Source of the DNA: Channallabes apus
Taxonomy: Eukaryota > Chordata > Actinopteri > Siluriformes > Clariidae
Direction: 5' to 3'
Length of the DNA stretch: 64,000 bases
NCBI GenBank assembly: GCA_030522415.1
Contig: CM060107.1
Location: 8,013,770 to 8,077,769, forward strand
Position numbers and translations under genes: made by a program. The stretch's first letter is position 1. Each line of letters starts with the position of its first letter. The notes under the pieces are model-generated. The model saw only the letters and a list, made by a program, of their open reading frames with translations, made no database searches and was not told where the DNA came from. Shown here piece after piece: positions 33,400-44,999 of this stretch.

Positions 33400-34330
33400 T
33401 TCAGTCTTAATAAAATATCCTTCAAGGGTTCTTTGGGCAGTTTATGGTCTTTAGCATCCTAAATAGGTTCTATGTGGAACAGTCTCAGGAACATTCTACA
33501 TACAATCTTTAAGTAATGTAAATGTAACAATCCTTGAGTTTCTTAAGAGGTTCTAATTGGATCTCTTTTATGAAAGAGCAATCACATTGTTCTACCATAA
33601 AGTCTTCAAGTTTTTCCTTAGAGGGTCTGTTGAAGTTAAGCATTCTTCTCATCCTAAAGAAGTTCTAATTGGATCCTCTTAAAAAGGGAAATCGGTTCTG
33701 ATAGCATTTATAATAATTCCCCAGAGAAACTTTTAATGCTTCTTGAGGGTTTCAAGTTCTATCAGAAAGGACAACCCAATATAAGGTTCTACAAGAACAT
33801 TTAATGGTCACCCACTCTACAGCATCATTTTCCAGGAATATACTTACAGTACTTACATAAAGTCTGTTCTGTAAATAAGAAAATGTTCTAGAATGCCAAA
33901 CATAGAACCCACTGAGAAAGCAATACACAGTGTAAAAGCTCTACAAAAAAATCTTCTCTCCACAAAGAGTGCCACATAGTGATAGCCTGAAAAAGTGCTG
34001 TACGTTCCCTCAGTTCCTTCAGATAGGCAATATTAAGAATGCTTTAAGATTGTAGACCTTTATTCCATGAATGTACACTTTTAGAGAAAAAAATATATAA
34101 TATATGACATAATTTTAGCGTCTTAAAAATGTTCTACTTGAAACATCAAACCATCAAAAAGTTTGAAATGTGAAAAGATAGCCCGTTCCTAGCTGTATTA
34201 ATACCCTTCAGATGCTTAAATGTTGTTAACAAACCTGAAGAACACTTTAAGGTGATTTTCCATAAATCTACACTTTTAACAAAAACTAAAATTCAAAGGT
34301 TCTTCACATGTTCTTCAGCATCCTGAAGCC
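33400..34330. repeat. Diffuse GGTTCTA / AGAACC-rich repeat
   Basis: Short motifs like AGGTTCTA, AAGGTTCT, GGAACATTCTAC and TAGAACC recur irregularly in both orientations over about 900 bp. A second small patch is at 36480-36570. It looks like an eroded repeat with partly palindromic units. Confidence 0.4.
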
Positions 34331-34507
34331 TGTTCCAGAACATTTGACAAACTCACAGCAGCTCCAGCTAACATAATGTAAAAGACAGCAACTTCTTATT
34401 GCATTTTCAGAAAGAGAAACCCACTGTAAAGTTCTACTGGGCTCCTGTAGAAACCCAAACTGCAGAAGACAATAACTCTCCATGTGGGGAAGATGGTCCA
34501 GCCTTAC

Positions 34508-34660
34508 CTGTGTAATGAATGCTGTGATGAATGAAGAATGTTCTCCAGCCCTCACACACACATACGTCAACTTCCAAGCATCCTTTTCTTCTGATGCTGA
34601 ACTTGTACAGGTGTTGAAATTCCACTCAGACACTCAGACACACACACACACACTGAGAGA
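34508..34660 (-). other. Candidate non-coding first exon of COL22A1
   Basis: The start-codon exon has a clear acceptor upstream of its ATG, so another exon must precede it. On the minus strand the best donor seen upstream is CACAG|GTAAGG with the exon ending at 34508. The sequence before it is unique, non-repetitive and carries no long ORF. The 5' limit given is only a guess; a run of CT/CA sequence lies just beyond it. This would make a 7.06-kb 5'UTR intron. Inference only; RNA data are absent. Confidence 0.4.
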
Positions 34661-34960
34661 GAGACAGAGTAATCCACAGATGGGTGTGTAGTTGGAGGTG
34701 GTAGAGTGTGTGTGTGTGTGTGTTTGTGTGTGTGTAGAGTATGTGAGAGAGTTAGAGAGAAGGAGGCAGCGGTGTCACTGTGTAAGTGTGTGGGAGGGGT
34801 GTAACCTGTGTTCAGAGGATAAGGTTTCAGTGAGGACGAGGTGCCTGGGTACGCAACCTCGCATCAGGAAAGGGGCCTGACAGACTCGCCCAATTATAGC
34901 ACAAGATTCCGGGATATTTTTGTCCTTTTTCATCTCTCGCTTTCATTCTTTTTGGCTCTT
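34660..34960 (-). promoter_or_regulatory. Possible COL22A1 promoter region
   Basis: This lies directly upstream (minus strand) of the candidate first exon. It holds a GT/CA tract (34708-34736) and a TATAATTGG-like sequence on the minus strand near 34897, then non-repetitive sequence. There is no CpG-island-like density. The assignment rests only on position relative to the candidate exon. Confidence 0.2.
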
Positions 34961-35473
34961 TTCTTTTCTACTTACATTTGTCAGGATAACACACCCCGGT
35001 GTGTGTGTGTGTGTGTGTGTTTGTCCGCCTGTTGTGGGGAAAACACCAAACAGTGTGTGCTAGTTTTACAGAACAAAAGATTAAGGTATACAGTTCAAAC
35101 ATACAAAGTTAAGTTCTATTCTCACAGCCACACACATGTTAACATCACCAATTAACACAGTATCAGAACATCCAGTGCACCAAAGCCCACCACGCACAGG
35201 GTTCAGCAAACAAGCAGCGCAAGACCACTGATCCAAACTACCCGGATCCCAGTCCGATCAAACACCCATGGGATGTACAGAATAAAACAAGTCCAAGTCA
35301 TGGAGGCCACACCCCTCAACCCACAGAACCAGTGGCTCTGTTGCTGATATCCCAGTGCCAGACACCACAGCACACACCCAGAGGACCTACGGAGCCACGC
35401 CCTGAGGGCTCAGAGCTGAGCTGGTGATACAAAGGGAAGCCAAAATCAGCTGGCTTTGACATTAATTTGGATG

Positions 35474-35474
35474 A

Positions 35475-35531
<57 letters not shown>

Positions 35532-35532
35532 C
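35474..35532. repeat. (TATC)n microsatellite
   Basis: About 14 ATCT units. Confidence 0.95.
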
Positions 35533-36103
35533 TCAACCATTGGCATGATCCTAAAAAACAAGGATAAGATTGTGGAACATGTTATGTTCATACTTTGTAT
35601 ACTTATTCTTATACTTTGGACTTATGAACACGCAGGAGCTCTCAGACAAAATGGAAATCGTTCATAAATATGGGGTTTACTCTATACATACAGTATATAT
35701 TGTATATAGTTTAAGAACTGAAACCTTCACCTTGATGCGAGACTAAAATGACCTCCTGTCTCCCAGCTGGGCCAAACTCATGTTTAGGTTCTAAACAAAG
35801 AAAGCCTCACATGAAGCTGTACATACTTATCACAAAAAAAAAAACCCTTCAAGATAAACATCTTTCTGAAACAGCGTTCATTCTGATGCTCTCCCATTCA
35901 TGGTACTGTAAGGTTCTTGCAACAATCTTTTGAGTTTCTTTACCATTTTCCAATTTGAGATCTGCTGGGGACTCTCATTGGGACTAGAAACATATTCGGG
36001 ACATATTCTGGAGTAAAGATCTATTGGGGACATCTTTAAGACTAGGGATCCATTGGGGATATCTTTAGAACTAGAAACCTATTGGCAGCATCTTCAGAAC
36101 TTC

Positions 36104-36292
36104 AGGGGTCAGGGGTAGCTCAGTGGTTAAGGCATTAGACTACGGTTAGGAAGATCCCAGGTTCAAACCCCACAACCACCAAATTGCCACTGTTGGGCCC
36201 TTGAGCAAGGCCCTTAACCCTCAACTGCTCAGATGTATAATGAGATAAAAAATGAAAGTCGCTCTGGATAAGAGCATCTGCTAAATGTAAAC
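36104..36292 (+). mobile_element. HpaI-like tRNA-derived SINE
   Basis: Plus-sense copy closely matching 27711-27901: AGGGGTAGCTCAGTGGTTAA head, GGTTCAAACCCCACAACCAC, and CGCTCTGGATAAGAGCATCT tail ending in CTAAATG. Confidence 0.87.
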
Positions 36293-36666
36293 TAGAAACT
36301 ATTTACCACTGAATGGTTATTTAAAGTTTTCTTTTGAGCAATTGTTTAGATCTAAAGCAGTTTTACACACTGTGAGCTTGTATATAAAATAATAAGGGTA
36401 TTATTACTAGAGGAAACCAATTTTCCCATGCTTTCTCATTCAAGATTATGGGATATTTGGCTAAATGGTCACCTTCTCTAAGGAGTTCTCTGTGGTTCTC
36501 CACGGAATCTTTAAGGGTTTACCAAAGTGAACCCTTAAAACTGGCAAATGCACCACTGAAAGGTTCTACATATTAGGGGTGTTGGACATTTCTGATAAAT
36601 GGAATTTCAGAGTGAAAGCAATTGACATTTACAGAAGACATCAAGCACAGTACGTTGATGAGACTC

Positions 36667-36980
36667 TTAGCCGCAGTAAAATATTTGTGCAAACGTTTTC
36701 ACGAAGCCTGTACATCCATGAATGAGCCCACTGCAGTCATTCCCTTGAAAATTCATCGAGTAGAAATGATCCTTGAAAATCAACAGATACAGTAACTTGT
36801 CACTAACTTGCGGAAGAGACACATCCACATCTTGCACGTTAAAGGAACTCGGCTGGGAGTCATCGCCACATCCCCCCGTATAGTCCTGACATCGCTCCAA
36901 AGCATTTCCACAAGTTTGGGTCATTAAAGGAGTTCCTGGGAGGCCAGTGTTTGAGATGTAAGTTCTTTCTTTAAATAATA
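36667..36980 (-). other. Unassigned cysteine-containing ORF
   Basis: From ATG 36924 to TAA 36667 the minus strand is open for 85 codons and stays open upstream to about 36980. The peptide has a clustered Cys pattern (T-C-G-N-A-L-E-R-C-Q-D-Y-T-G-G-C) and C-S-G-L-I-H-G-C near its end. It does not overlap a repeat I recognise. I do not know the family, and chance is possible at this length. Confidence 0.2.
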
Positions 36981-36999
36981 AAGGGATTCTTAGCTTCCA

Positions 37000-38400
37000 A
37001 CACTGTAACTAAATGTAAACTCTGTCCCCTGGTCAAAGGGACAAACAAAAGAACCTTGGACAATCTTTTTGAGTATGGAATCATGAAACTGCTATTAAAG
37101 GTTACAAAGTTTTTTTGTTTGTGTGTGTGTGTGCATTTATACTTAAACATTATGTTTGAAGATTATAAAAAGTTAAAGTTATAGGTATGAGGGTTGCATT
37201 ACGCCAGGTGGTTTCCCAGCTGTTGCTATGTGATTGCTATGGAATTTCCAATTGGTTGCTATGGGTACTTTGCGGGAGACTTTACTGTAGGTGGGCTTAA
37301 TATGTTTTCAAGCTTTATGTTACATGCAGATTATTAAAAGTAATAGAGAAAAAAAATTAAAAATGTGTGTTTGAGACAGAGAGAGAGAGATGCTTCTTCA
37401 CTAAGACATTTAAGGGCCAGATGTTTCGTGCGAGTGGAACAGCTCCATGCTCTCTCACTTTCTTTCCATCTTCACATCCCTGGTGTATATGCTTTGAACC
37501 ATAAAGTATTTCTACAGACCACATAACCCACCCCCCCAAGACACACACGTACACGCACAAACTCCCCTAGAACTCTTTCCTCCCGTCAAGCCCCAGGCAA
37601 ACTGCAACAACATCTGTACCAACATCACAGACCACATCTGCATTATAGCTGAGGAAATGAGCAGTCGTGTTTCTTCATGAACATGGCTGGAGTAGCAGAC
37701 GGCAGGAACCTGAATCCAACCGTGTCTATTTCTAATACACAGCATTGTGTTTGAGAGACAGAAAGGTCAGAGGTCAGGCTTAGTTTAGCCCAGGCTGATG
37801 ACGGGGGGTTGATGGGTTCGAGCACCTGCATTAGGGCAGCGTTTCTCACAGCCATTAGTGTTTTAATCTTTTATCTAGGGATGATCATTTTTAGGCATTG
37901 CTTTAAAATATTCATACTGTTCTACAGGGTATGTGCATGTACATGGAATATTTGATGGTGTGCGAATTAGTTATGGCCGATCTGAAAGCAATGTAAGCTC
38001 AGGTCTTATCATCCATGCTTTTTGAAATATTACTAACTGTACATTAATATTGGATTCTTCATTCTGATTGGTTAGAAAATGTTCATTGAATATCTACTGT
38101 ATACTATTAAAGCAGCTCTGGGACTTGTTTCATTCCTATAGGAAGCTGTAATAGTTAATTCCCAGTAGGGAGTACGGAGGAAACTCAACATAAATGAAAA
38201 GTATGTAAAGTTTCCTGTAAGGAGATGGTTATGTAACTAGGAGTCTCCAGAGCCAAAACTTTAGGTTTTATCATCCTGTCGTTGATTATAAACAGCCTTT
38301 AGCCATTTAAGGAACTCATGTAATAATCATTTTATTATGGGTATATTAGTGACTGTGTACTGGAAGTAATAGCTTCAGTCTAGAACCCTTAAGTGTGATC
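37000..38400. other. Intergenic sequence, no gene seen
   Basis: Unique sequence with a short GT tract near 37120. A TTCATTCTGATTGGTTAGAA word near 38058 resembles the interspersed repeat at 42195. Confidence 0.4.
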
Positions 38401-38472
38401 GACTGCATATAGAAGTGTGCAACACTGTACTCGTGTTTCAATGAATCTGCCTGTGAAGAACTCACTCCCTCA

Positions 38473-38567
38473 CCGCTGGATCCTGTATACAGGGTCGCCT
38501 ACCCCAGGAGACTTAGGGCATGAGGCGGGGTACACCCTGGATGTGGTGCCAATTCATCTTAGGGCAA
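38473..38567 (-). mobile_element. DANA/Mermaid-like SINE 3' fragment
   Basis: Minus-sense fragment containing TACACCCTGGATGTGGTGCC-type sequence and CCCCAGGAGACTTAGGGCAT. Confidence 0.65.
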
Positions 38568-38845
38568 TAGATTTCTCCGAATGTTCTTTCCTTCTCTACA
38601 TTGCAGCTTGATTCAAACGGAGCTGATCCGGGACCTGTGGCGCATGATGGTAAAATACAGACCTGATTAAGGCATGGAGAAGAGCTGAGTCATGCACCAA
38701 CACTCACGGTGTCAAAGGTGAAGCTCAAAACTGTCAATAAAGTGGAGTTTATGGAGGAAGATTGTGTCCTGAGACCGAGCGAGGTAGTTCATCCCCCGTG
38801 TTATACGTCACTGTCTGACAGAAGGATTAGGAAGGGTTTACTCAC

Positions 38846-38940
38846 CTGGGATCTCATTCCTCCTCCTCCTCCTCCTCTTCATCATCAGTCAGTCCGAAGC
38901 TGAACCTGGATCAGTACAGGGACTCGGAGACACTCTGTTA
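38846..38940 (-). other. Candidate exon end (donor) with short Arg-rich ORF
   Basis: The minus strand reads ATGATGAAG and six AGG/Arg codons, then N-E-I-P, open into a good donor CCCAG|GTGAGTAA at 38845. It could be an upstream alternative first exon of COL22A1, a lncRNA exon, or a chance site in a CCT repeat. Confidence 0.18.
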
Positions 38941-39229
38941 ATACTATCACTGGACATTATTGGACTTTGGACTAATCTGGCATTTTTCAGTCTAATGTAC
39001 TGTATGGGATTACCATAGTACACTGTACAACATATCACATGTTCCAGTACTGATAAACTACATAACAAACAAACAAATAAACAATCATACATTTATTTCT
39101 CTGTTTATTTTTAATGGTTTGTTTGTTTGTCTGTTTGATCCCTTCTTTTTAATTATTATTATGTATTGCTCAATCAATCAATCAATCAACCAATCAATTG
39201 AATCAAAAAAATTTTGTAATTCTGACAGT

Positions 39230-39600
39230 AAAATACTGTATAAATGCTACAGAATAAAACCGTATTTCTCAAAACTTGGGATAACCATAGAATTTACAGT
39301 GAAAACTGTAATTAGTTTTAAGACCTTAAATTTAACAGTTAAAAACATATGAAAATATGGTTTATTGCAGTAAAATGTATGATATAGTGTATTTATGAAT
39401 AGGAAACTCTCAGAGAAGGTATTTGTTACTAATATCATGGAGCATCAGTTTATATTTTACTAAACCTTTGTTGATAGAGTTTAAAAATTAGAACAATATC
39501 TGCTCTGTTAAAAATAAACTTTAAAATTTTATGGTAAAAAAACTGGCAGCTGTGGTTGCCAGACATTTTAGCTTTTTAAAATACGGGAGCAACATTATTG
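39230..39600. repeat. ACCGTAAA/TTTACGGT-type repeat, copy 1
   Basis: Diverged copy of the A/T-rich element at 40485-40760, including AACTGGCAGCTGTGGTTGCC near 39540. Confidence 0.45.
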
Positions 39601-40246
39601 TTTGTACGGGACTGCACTCATTATACTGTATACTTTACGGATATCAGTAGTTTTTTCTACGGTTTATAGCCGTCTAATTTACATTAACCAAGGACTTCAA
39701 ATTCGTAAATGGTATTCCGCCCTTTGATCACTGTAGCAAGGACAGCCGCTAGCATGCGCCACTTTGCCCTCCGCCACCGCTCACCAGCCTGTGCCCACAT
39801 GCCAGCAGGGCACTGCCCACCAGATCTGTGTGTGATAAAATATTTTTTGTGTAAAGTTGTAATAAAAGTCCTTCTATAAAATTATATACTTAGAGTGTCT
39901 GCCCAAAAAATTGTCCACCCTGACATTTGTATATTTGATTTTGAGAATTTAAATATTGTTTTGCTGTCTTTATTAAAAAATACATGGGACCATGCTGATG
40001 TCCGAGTCTTGAATAAGTTTTGATGGGTTTTGATGATTTGATTTAGGTTTGTATTCATCAATTAGTATAAAAGTTCTCTTAATAGTTTCTTAACAGTAAA
40101 ATCCGAATGCTTAGCAATGTAACTTCTATCTCTTTTAGCTCCAGCTAGTGTGATAAAATGATGCTTTCACAGAATTGCTGAATGACTTCACTGTGGTTAT
40201 TCATAATAAAACAAATAGTCCAACAACAATGACAGCAATTGTGTAG

Positions 40247-40398
40247 CCAGCATGGTAGTGTAGTGGTTAGCACTGTCGCCTTCCACCACCAGGGTCCGGG
40301 TTCGATTCCCATCTCTGTGTTCATGGAGTTTGTATGTTCTCCCTGTGCTGGGTGGGTTTCCTCCAGGTACTAGTCAACCTCCCCCACCCAATATATAG
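40247..40398 (+). mobile_element. DANA/Mermaid-like SINE, 3'-truncated
   Basis: Plus-sense head and part of the body (GGTTCGATTCCC, GGAGTTTGTATGTTCTCC), breaking off at CTCCAGGTAC. Confidence 0.8.
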
Positions 40399-40484
40399 GA
40401 TAAAGTTGTACAGTATGGGTGAGAGTGTGTAAGTACTGAGCTCTGAATAAGATGGAAATAAACCGTTATTATTACAACATAAAT

Positions 40485-40760
40485 CTTTAAATTAGACAGT
40501 TCTGAGCTGTAAAAAACATGGTTATGATCCGTATTTGTTACAATGTAAAACCCTGGAATTTGTTTTTATAACAACATAAACATGTTAATTAGACAGTTAT
40601 AAACCGTAAAAAAAAATTTAATATCTGTAAAAAAAATTACGGTAAACTGCTGGCAACCACAGCTGCATTTTTTTACCGTAAAATTTACGGTTTATTTTTT
40701 TTCCACAGTGCAATAACGGTGCTACCGTATTTTTTACTGTAGAATGTACTATTTATTTTT
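40485..40760. repeat. ACCGTAAA/TTTACGGT-type repeat, copy 2
   Basis: Contains GGTAAACTGCTGGCAACCAC and the palindrome CCGTAAAATTTACGG, ending in TTTTTTACAGTG. It resembles a common fish A/T-rich palindromic repeat (from memory). Non-coding. Confidence 0.55.
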
Positions 40761-40935
40761 TACAGTGTATCCCAGCAGGCTTAGGGCACAAAGTGGGGTA
40801 CACCCTGGGACAGTCACTCACACACTCATTCACACACTACGAAACCCACCAAGCACGAGGAGAACATGCAAACTCCATGCACACAGAGACGGGAACCTGC
40901 AACCTTGTACAGGATAAACTGTAGAAGATGAATGA
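40760..40935 (-). mobile_element. DANA/Mermaid-like SINE, internally rearranged
   Basis: Minus-sense pieces are out of normal order: 3'-part words at 40770-40840, head/body words at 40845-40900, then a tail-like ACAGGATAAACTGTAGAAGA with TGAATGAA at the right end. Two fragments or an inversion are possible. Confidence 0.55.
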
Positions 40936-41229
40936 ATAATATGAAGAAATGAGGGGGGCTCAATACTTTTGCACATTACTATATACTGTACAGTACTGTT
41001 TGTGTTAATCACACATTAGCATTATTAACTATAAAGTGATAAAAAGAACCGGTTCTGATAAAATGCAACTTACTGTATGCTTATTGGCAAATCGGTTCAG
41101 TTTAAGGGGAATAAAACTCTTCATAATGTGGTGTTATAGAGAAATAATCAACAGTTCCACAGCTTGATCACATCATATTGTTGATATTTTCCTTCAGCAG
41201 AGTGAAACAGAGCATCATATTGATTATAC

Positions 41230-41880
41230 AGTGTTTATTTAAACTGAAAGTTCTGTTCCACAATGTGATCACCTGAAACTCTAATGTGTGTAAGAGAGAT
41301 GAAACAATAGGAAGATGTTGTGAAACAGAGAGCAAAAGATCTATAGACTGAAAAATAAGGAAAGACAGTTCCCCTGAGAATTACAGTATTGAAGTGCAGC
41401 TTCCTGAAAACAGGATCCTCATGCTCCGTCTCCCCTCTTTCACCTTTTCCAGGACTTTCTCCATCGCCTGTTGGCGCAGTGTTGCCCCTGATGCCGCACA
41501 CTTGCCCTCAGCATCCTTTCATCCCTCTGAGGAAGGTTTGACAGATTTGCTCTGATCCTCGCCAAGCTGCCGGACCAGCTTTGTAAACTTCTGACTGGCT
41601 GATGTTCACCTTGTCACCCATTGTTGCCGATTGAACGGAAATCGTGCTTTGGTGAGGATCTTTCTTGAACACCATTTGACCAACTGTAATTTGATTGACA
41701 GGTAGGTGGACCTACTGTATCTTCTGAAAGGCGACTTCTCACTTTCTCAACAATAAGCTCCAGATGTTCTGACTCTTTCCAGATGAGGTGTATCTTCTGC
41801 AACTTAGCATCTTTTACCTCCAGGAGGCGCTCCATCAGCACTAAGCTTCCAGAGTTCTCCAACTTCCTCAAAGTCGGATA
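41230..41880 (-). pseudogene. Possible processed pseudogene, coiled-coil-like
   Basis: Minus strand: 85 codons from 41871 (R-K-L-E-N-S-G-S-L-V-L-M-E-R-L-L-E-V-K), then shifted-frame pieces including L-R-Q-Q-A-M-E-K-V-L-E-K-V-K near 41430-41490. The composition (Leu/Lys/Glu heptad-like) suggests a coiled coil. An AAATAAA signal follows at about 41236, with no intron between. The parent protein is not recognised; frames are broken. Confidence 0.3.
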
Positions 41881-42149
41881 TCATGCATTGGAGCCACAAC
41901 ACATGGAAGAAGATCATCATCACTGGAGGAGGATGGTACTATACTGTAAGTGGAGAAGAGAATTTCTCCATCTGTGCGTGAGCAGATGGAGGGCTGGTGT
42001 GTGTGAGAGGATTTCAGGATGGCATGCTGGCGTGAGTGCTTCATCTGGTGAAATTAACTATAGCACGACAGGATCAATCTGCTAATCCAGATACCCACAA
42101 TCTACATCTGATAGGATTAATGAACAATGATAGTGGAGTATTTATTTTT

Positions 42150-42340
42150 TTAAATAATAATAATATTGAATAATTACACCACAAATGCTAAATCCTTCAT
42201 TCTGATTGGTCATCAGCACCTGTTTTTGTTTTTCCACATTATAATATCTAATAAGAAATAGGATAGGGTAATATTTTCCATACGCTAAGTAACAGTTATG
42301 GAAGGAGTCTCCAGTGTCAGTGCTTTCTAAAAGGCTTTAT
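42150..42340 (+). repeat. Uncharacterised interspersed repeat (TTCTGATTGGTCA ... GGAGTCTCCAGTGTCA)
   Basis: Shares GGAAGGAGTCTCCAGTGTCA with 11925-11945 and CATTCTGATTGGT with 38060. Copies are short and diverged; family unknown to me. Confidence 0.4.
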
Positions 42341-43589
42341 TTCAACTAGTATGGTGTCACTTTCCCCTAAAGGTGCTGCCCCCTACAGTATAAAAGCAGA
42401 ACTGCTCCTCCACTCAGAATCAGAAAAATTCTACTGTATGTGCGTAACTATTCTAGAGCAATATTAGAAACACAGCTATAAAATAAAACATATCACATTA
42501 GATAGTAAGGTCAGCTGTTCTGGAGCATGAACAGTATTATGTCAGGTCCATTTGCAAAACCCATCAAGCACCATAATGAAATTATCTCTCATGAAGACCT
42601 TCACAGGAAAGCAAGACCAAAACTTACCTCTGCTGCAGAGACGAAGTTACTTTAGAGTCACCAGCCTCAGGAATCACAGACTAACCTCAAATAGCACCTC
42701 AGAGCCGTTATGAAGGATTTACAGGCAGCCAAAATGGTGAAAAATGAATTTTCAGTAGAATCATAAAACAACATTTTTTATAATACTTAATGCTTCTTAT
42801 CTCCTGATCCATACTTAATTTTTTATAGACATTTATATTTTTATCAGAAAAAAATAAACACATTTGCTAAATACAGTTTCATGCCCTTTTATGTCTTTAA
42901 TGTCGGTTACTTTTTTAAATTCAAATCTTTCAACGGTTTTAACTGTCATTCAGATGAAACTGTCCAATTTAGATTTCACATGAAAAGACATAAACCTGAA
43001 AAAGTTTTTTATTCTAAACTGTTAAACTGTTAAGATATCGCACCGGATATCGAATTAGACATGGTTACGTTTTTTTTGTTTTTTACGCTTTAAACAAAAA
43101 CCATCTCTCATGCGAAGCACTGAGGTCACCCTGGAATTTTAATGCTATGATATATGTTTTGGGGCAGATTACAAAAAGCTATTTTAATTGAATAACTATA
43201 ATTGTCTATGTTTTATGCTGGCGTAACACACGGTGTGTGTCTAATTTGGAGCATTTAAACCAAACCACTGTTGTTAGTAATTTGGAGGAAAACAATCCTG
43301 AATTTGCTTTAATTTAAGCAACACTTTTTACAGGTCAGATGTTTCTAGAAGTTTTAATAATTATAATAGCAATGCTTATAATGAAATAAAAATTATTTGC
43401 ATTTTAAATAATTATTTTTTTTGCATTGAAAAATGGACATTTTGGGGGAGGTATAAAATCATCTCTCCAAAAATGGCTGAAGTTAGAAACTTGAAATTTT
43501 TAGGGAAGAATAATCTCTTCAATGATGCATAAACCTTAGAAGTAGTTATATAGAAATAAAAGAGTTTTCTTGGAGCCTAAGCCATATGG
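42341..43589. other. AT-rich intergenic sequence, no gene seen
   Basis: Unique AT-rich sequence without coding signal. Confidence 0.5.
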
Positions 43590-43593
43590 GCTA

Positions 43594-43636
<43 letters not shown>

Positions 43637-43640
43637 ATGA
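43590..43640. repeat. (AAAT)n microsatellite
   Basis: About 12 AAAT units. Confidence 0.95.
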
Positions 43641-43669
43641 AGTTGGTTTGTTGAAGTCTCAGTGTGTTG

Positions 43670-43765
43670 AAGTTACTAAGTTACTGATCAGAAGGTTGAT
43701 GGTTCGAGCCCCAGCTCTGCCAAGTTGCCACTGTTGTGCCCTTAAACCTGTCTACTATAGAGAGG
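43670..43765 (+). mobile_element. HpaI-like SINE fragment
   Basis: A head/body fragment with GGTTCGAGCCCC and CCAAGTTGCCACTGTTG, as in the copies at 27.7 and 36.1 kb; the tail is lost. Confidence 0.55.
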
Positions 43766-44368
43766 CAGTTTAATGGGTGACCCTGCACTCTGACCCCGGT
43801 CTCACGAATCCAAAAAATAAAAATCTGGTTCATATGAATAATAAAAGATGTCACTGTGCAGTAAAGGACATAAGACAGACAAAGGTTCAACTTATCATGT
43901 CCAACTTAAATGACCTCCAGATGGCGGCACAGGCTGTGTTTGGAATCTGCAAGCTTGAGCTGATGATTCTGCTTTTTACCCAGTCTCACCACTTCAGATT
44001 CTCAGCTCTATCACTCAGGTGTAGTCAAGTGTGGAATGCACAAAGAAAAAAGAAAAAATTCTGAAGCCCTACTAGTGTCAGTGATGAAAAAGACATTTTA
44101 TGATCAAACTCAGTGTTATTCCTTTCTTTCACATTTTCTCATAAGAGGATGACATTTCCATTAAGCAGAAAGTCAGTCAATTAAATATTTACGTTTTTAA
44201 TACTCATTTTTGAAGCTTTATATATCATTTCCACACCAGAGATTTGCTAAAAATTTTTTTTTTATTCTTTGCTCTTGTGTGACTGAAAACAAGACTAAGG
44301 TTATATAATAAAATAGTTTCCTTTTCAATGTATACCTGGATCAATGTTTAAATTATTTTTATATGAAT

Positions 44369-44384
44369 AATAATAATAATAATA

Positions 44385-44419
<35 letters not shown>

Positions 44420-44502
44420 ATATATAAAATATATATAATAAATAATAAATACATAAATAATATAATATATAAAATAAAAAATATATAATATAATAATATA
44501 TA

Positions 44503-44556
<54 letters not shown>

Positions 44557-44560
44557 TACT
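44369..44560. repeat. Compound (ATT)n / AT-rich microsatellite
   Basis: AAT and ATT runs at both ends with TATATAAT-rich sequence between; partly palindromic. It abuts an RTE LINE fragment. Confidence 0.9.
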
Positions 44561-44583
44561 CTACTCCCAAACAAACAATGAAA

Positions 44584-44988
44584 AGTGTCAGATGTGTTGT
44601 GCTATAAAAAAGTACTGTATCAGCGAGAATGAAAGGAAAGGTGTACAGGACAGTGGTGAGACCAGCGATGCTCTACGGCTTAGAGACAGTGGCACTGAAG
44701 AAAAGACAGGAGGCAGAGCTAGAGGTAGCAGAGCTGAAGATGTTGAGGTTCTCTTTGGGAGTGACAAGGATGGATAGGATGAAGAATCAGTTCATCAGAG
44801 GGACAACCCATGTTAGATGTTTTGGAGATAAAGTCAGAGAGGCCAGATTGAGGTGGTTTGGACATGTTCAGAGGAGAGAGTGTGAATATATCGGTAGAAG
44901 GATGCTGAGGTTGGAACTGCCAGGCAGGAGGTCTAGAGGAAGACCAAAGAGGAGATTTATGGACAAGAAGTTAAAGACAAAGTAGAAG
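44584..44988 (+). mobile_element. RTE LINE 3' fragment (second copy)
   Basis: Over 370 bp it is nearly identical to 16861-17235 of the RTE element, with an open reading frame from 44629 ([19 protein letters not shown]). It then jumps to an AAG-rich tail, skipping about 100 bp of the LINE's 3' end. 5'-truncated, internally deleted. Confidence 0.88.
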
Positions 44989-44999
44989 AAGAAGACTCT

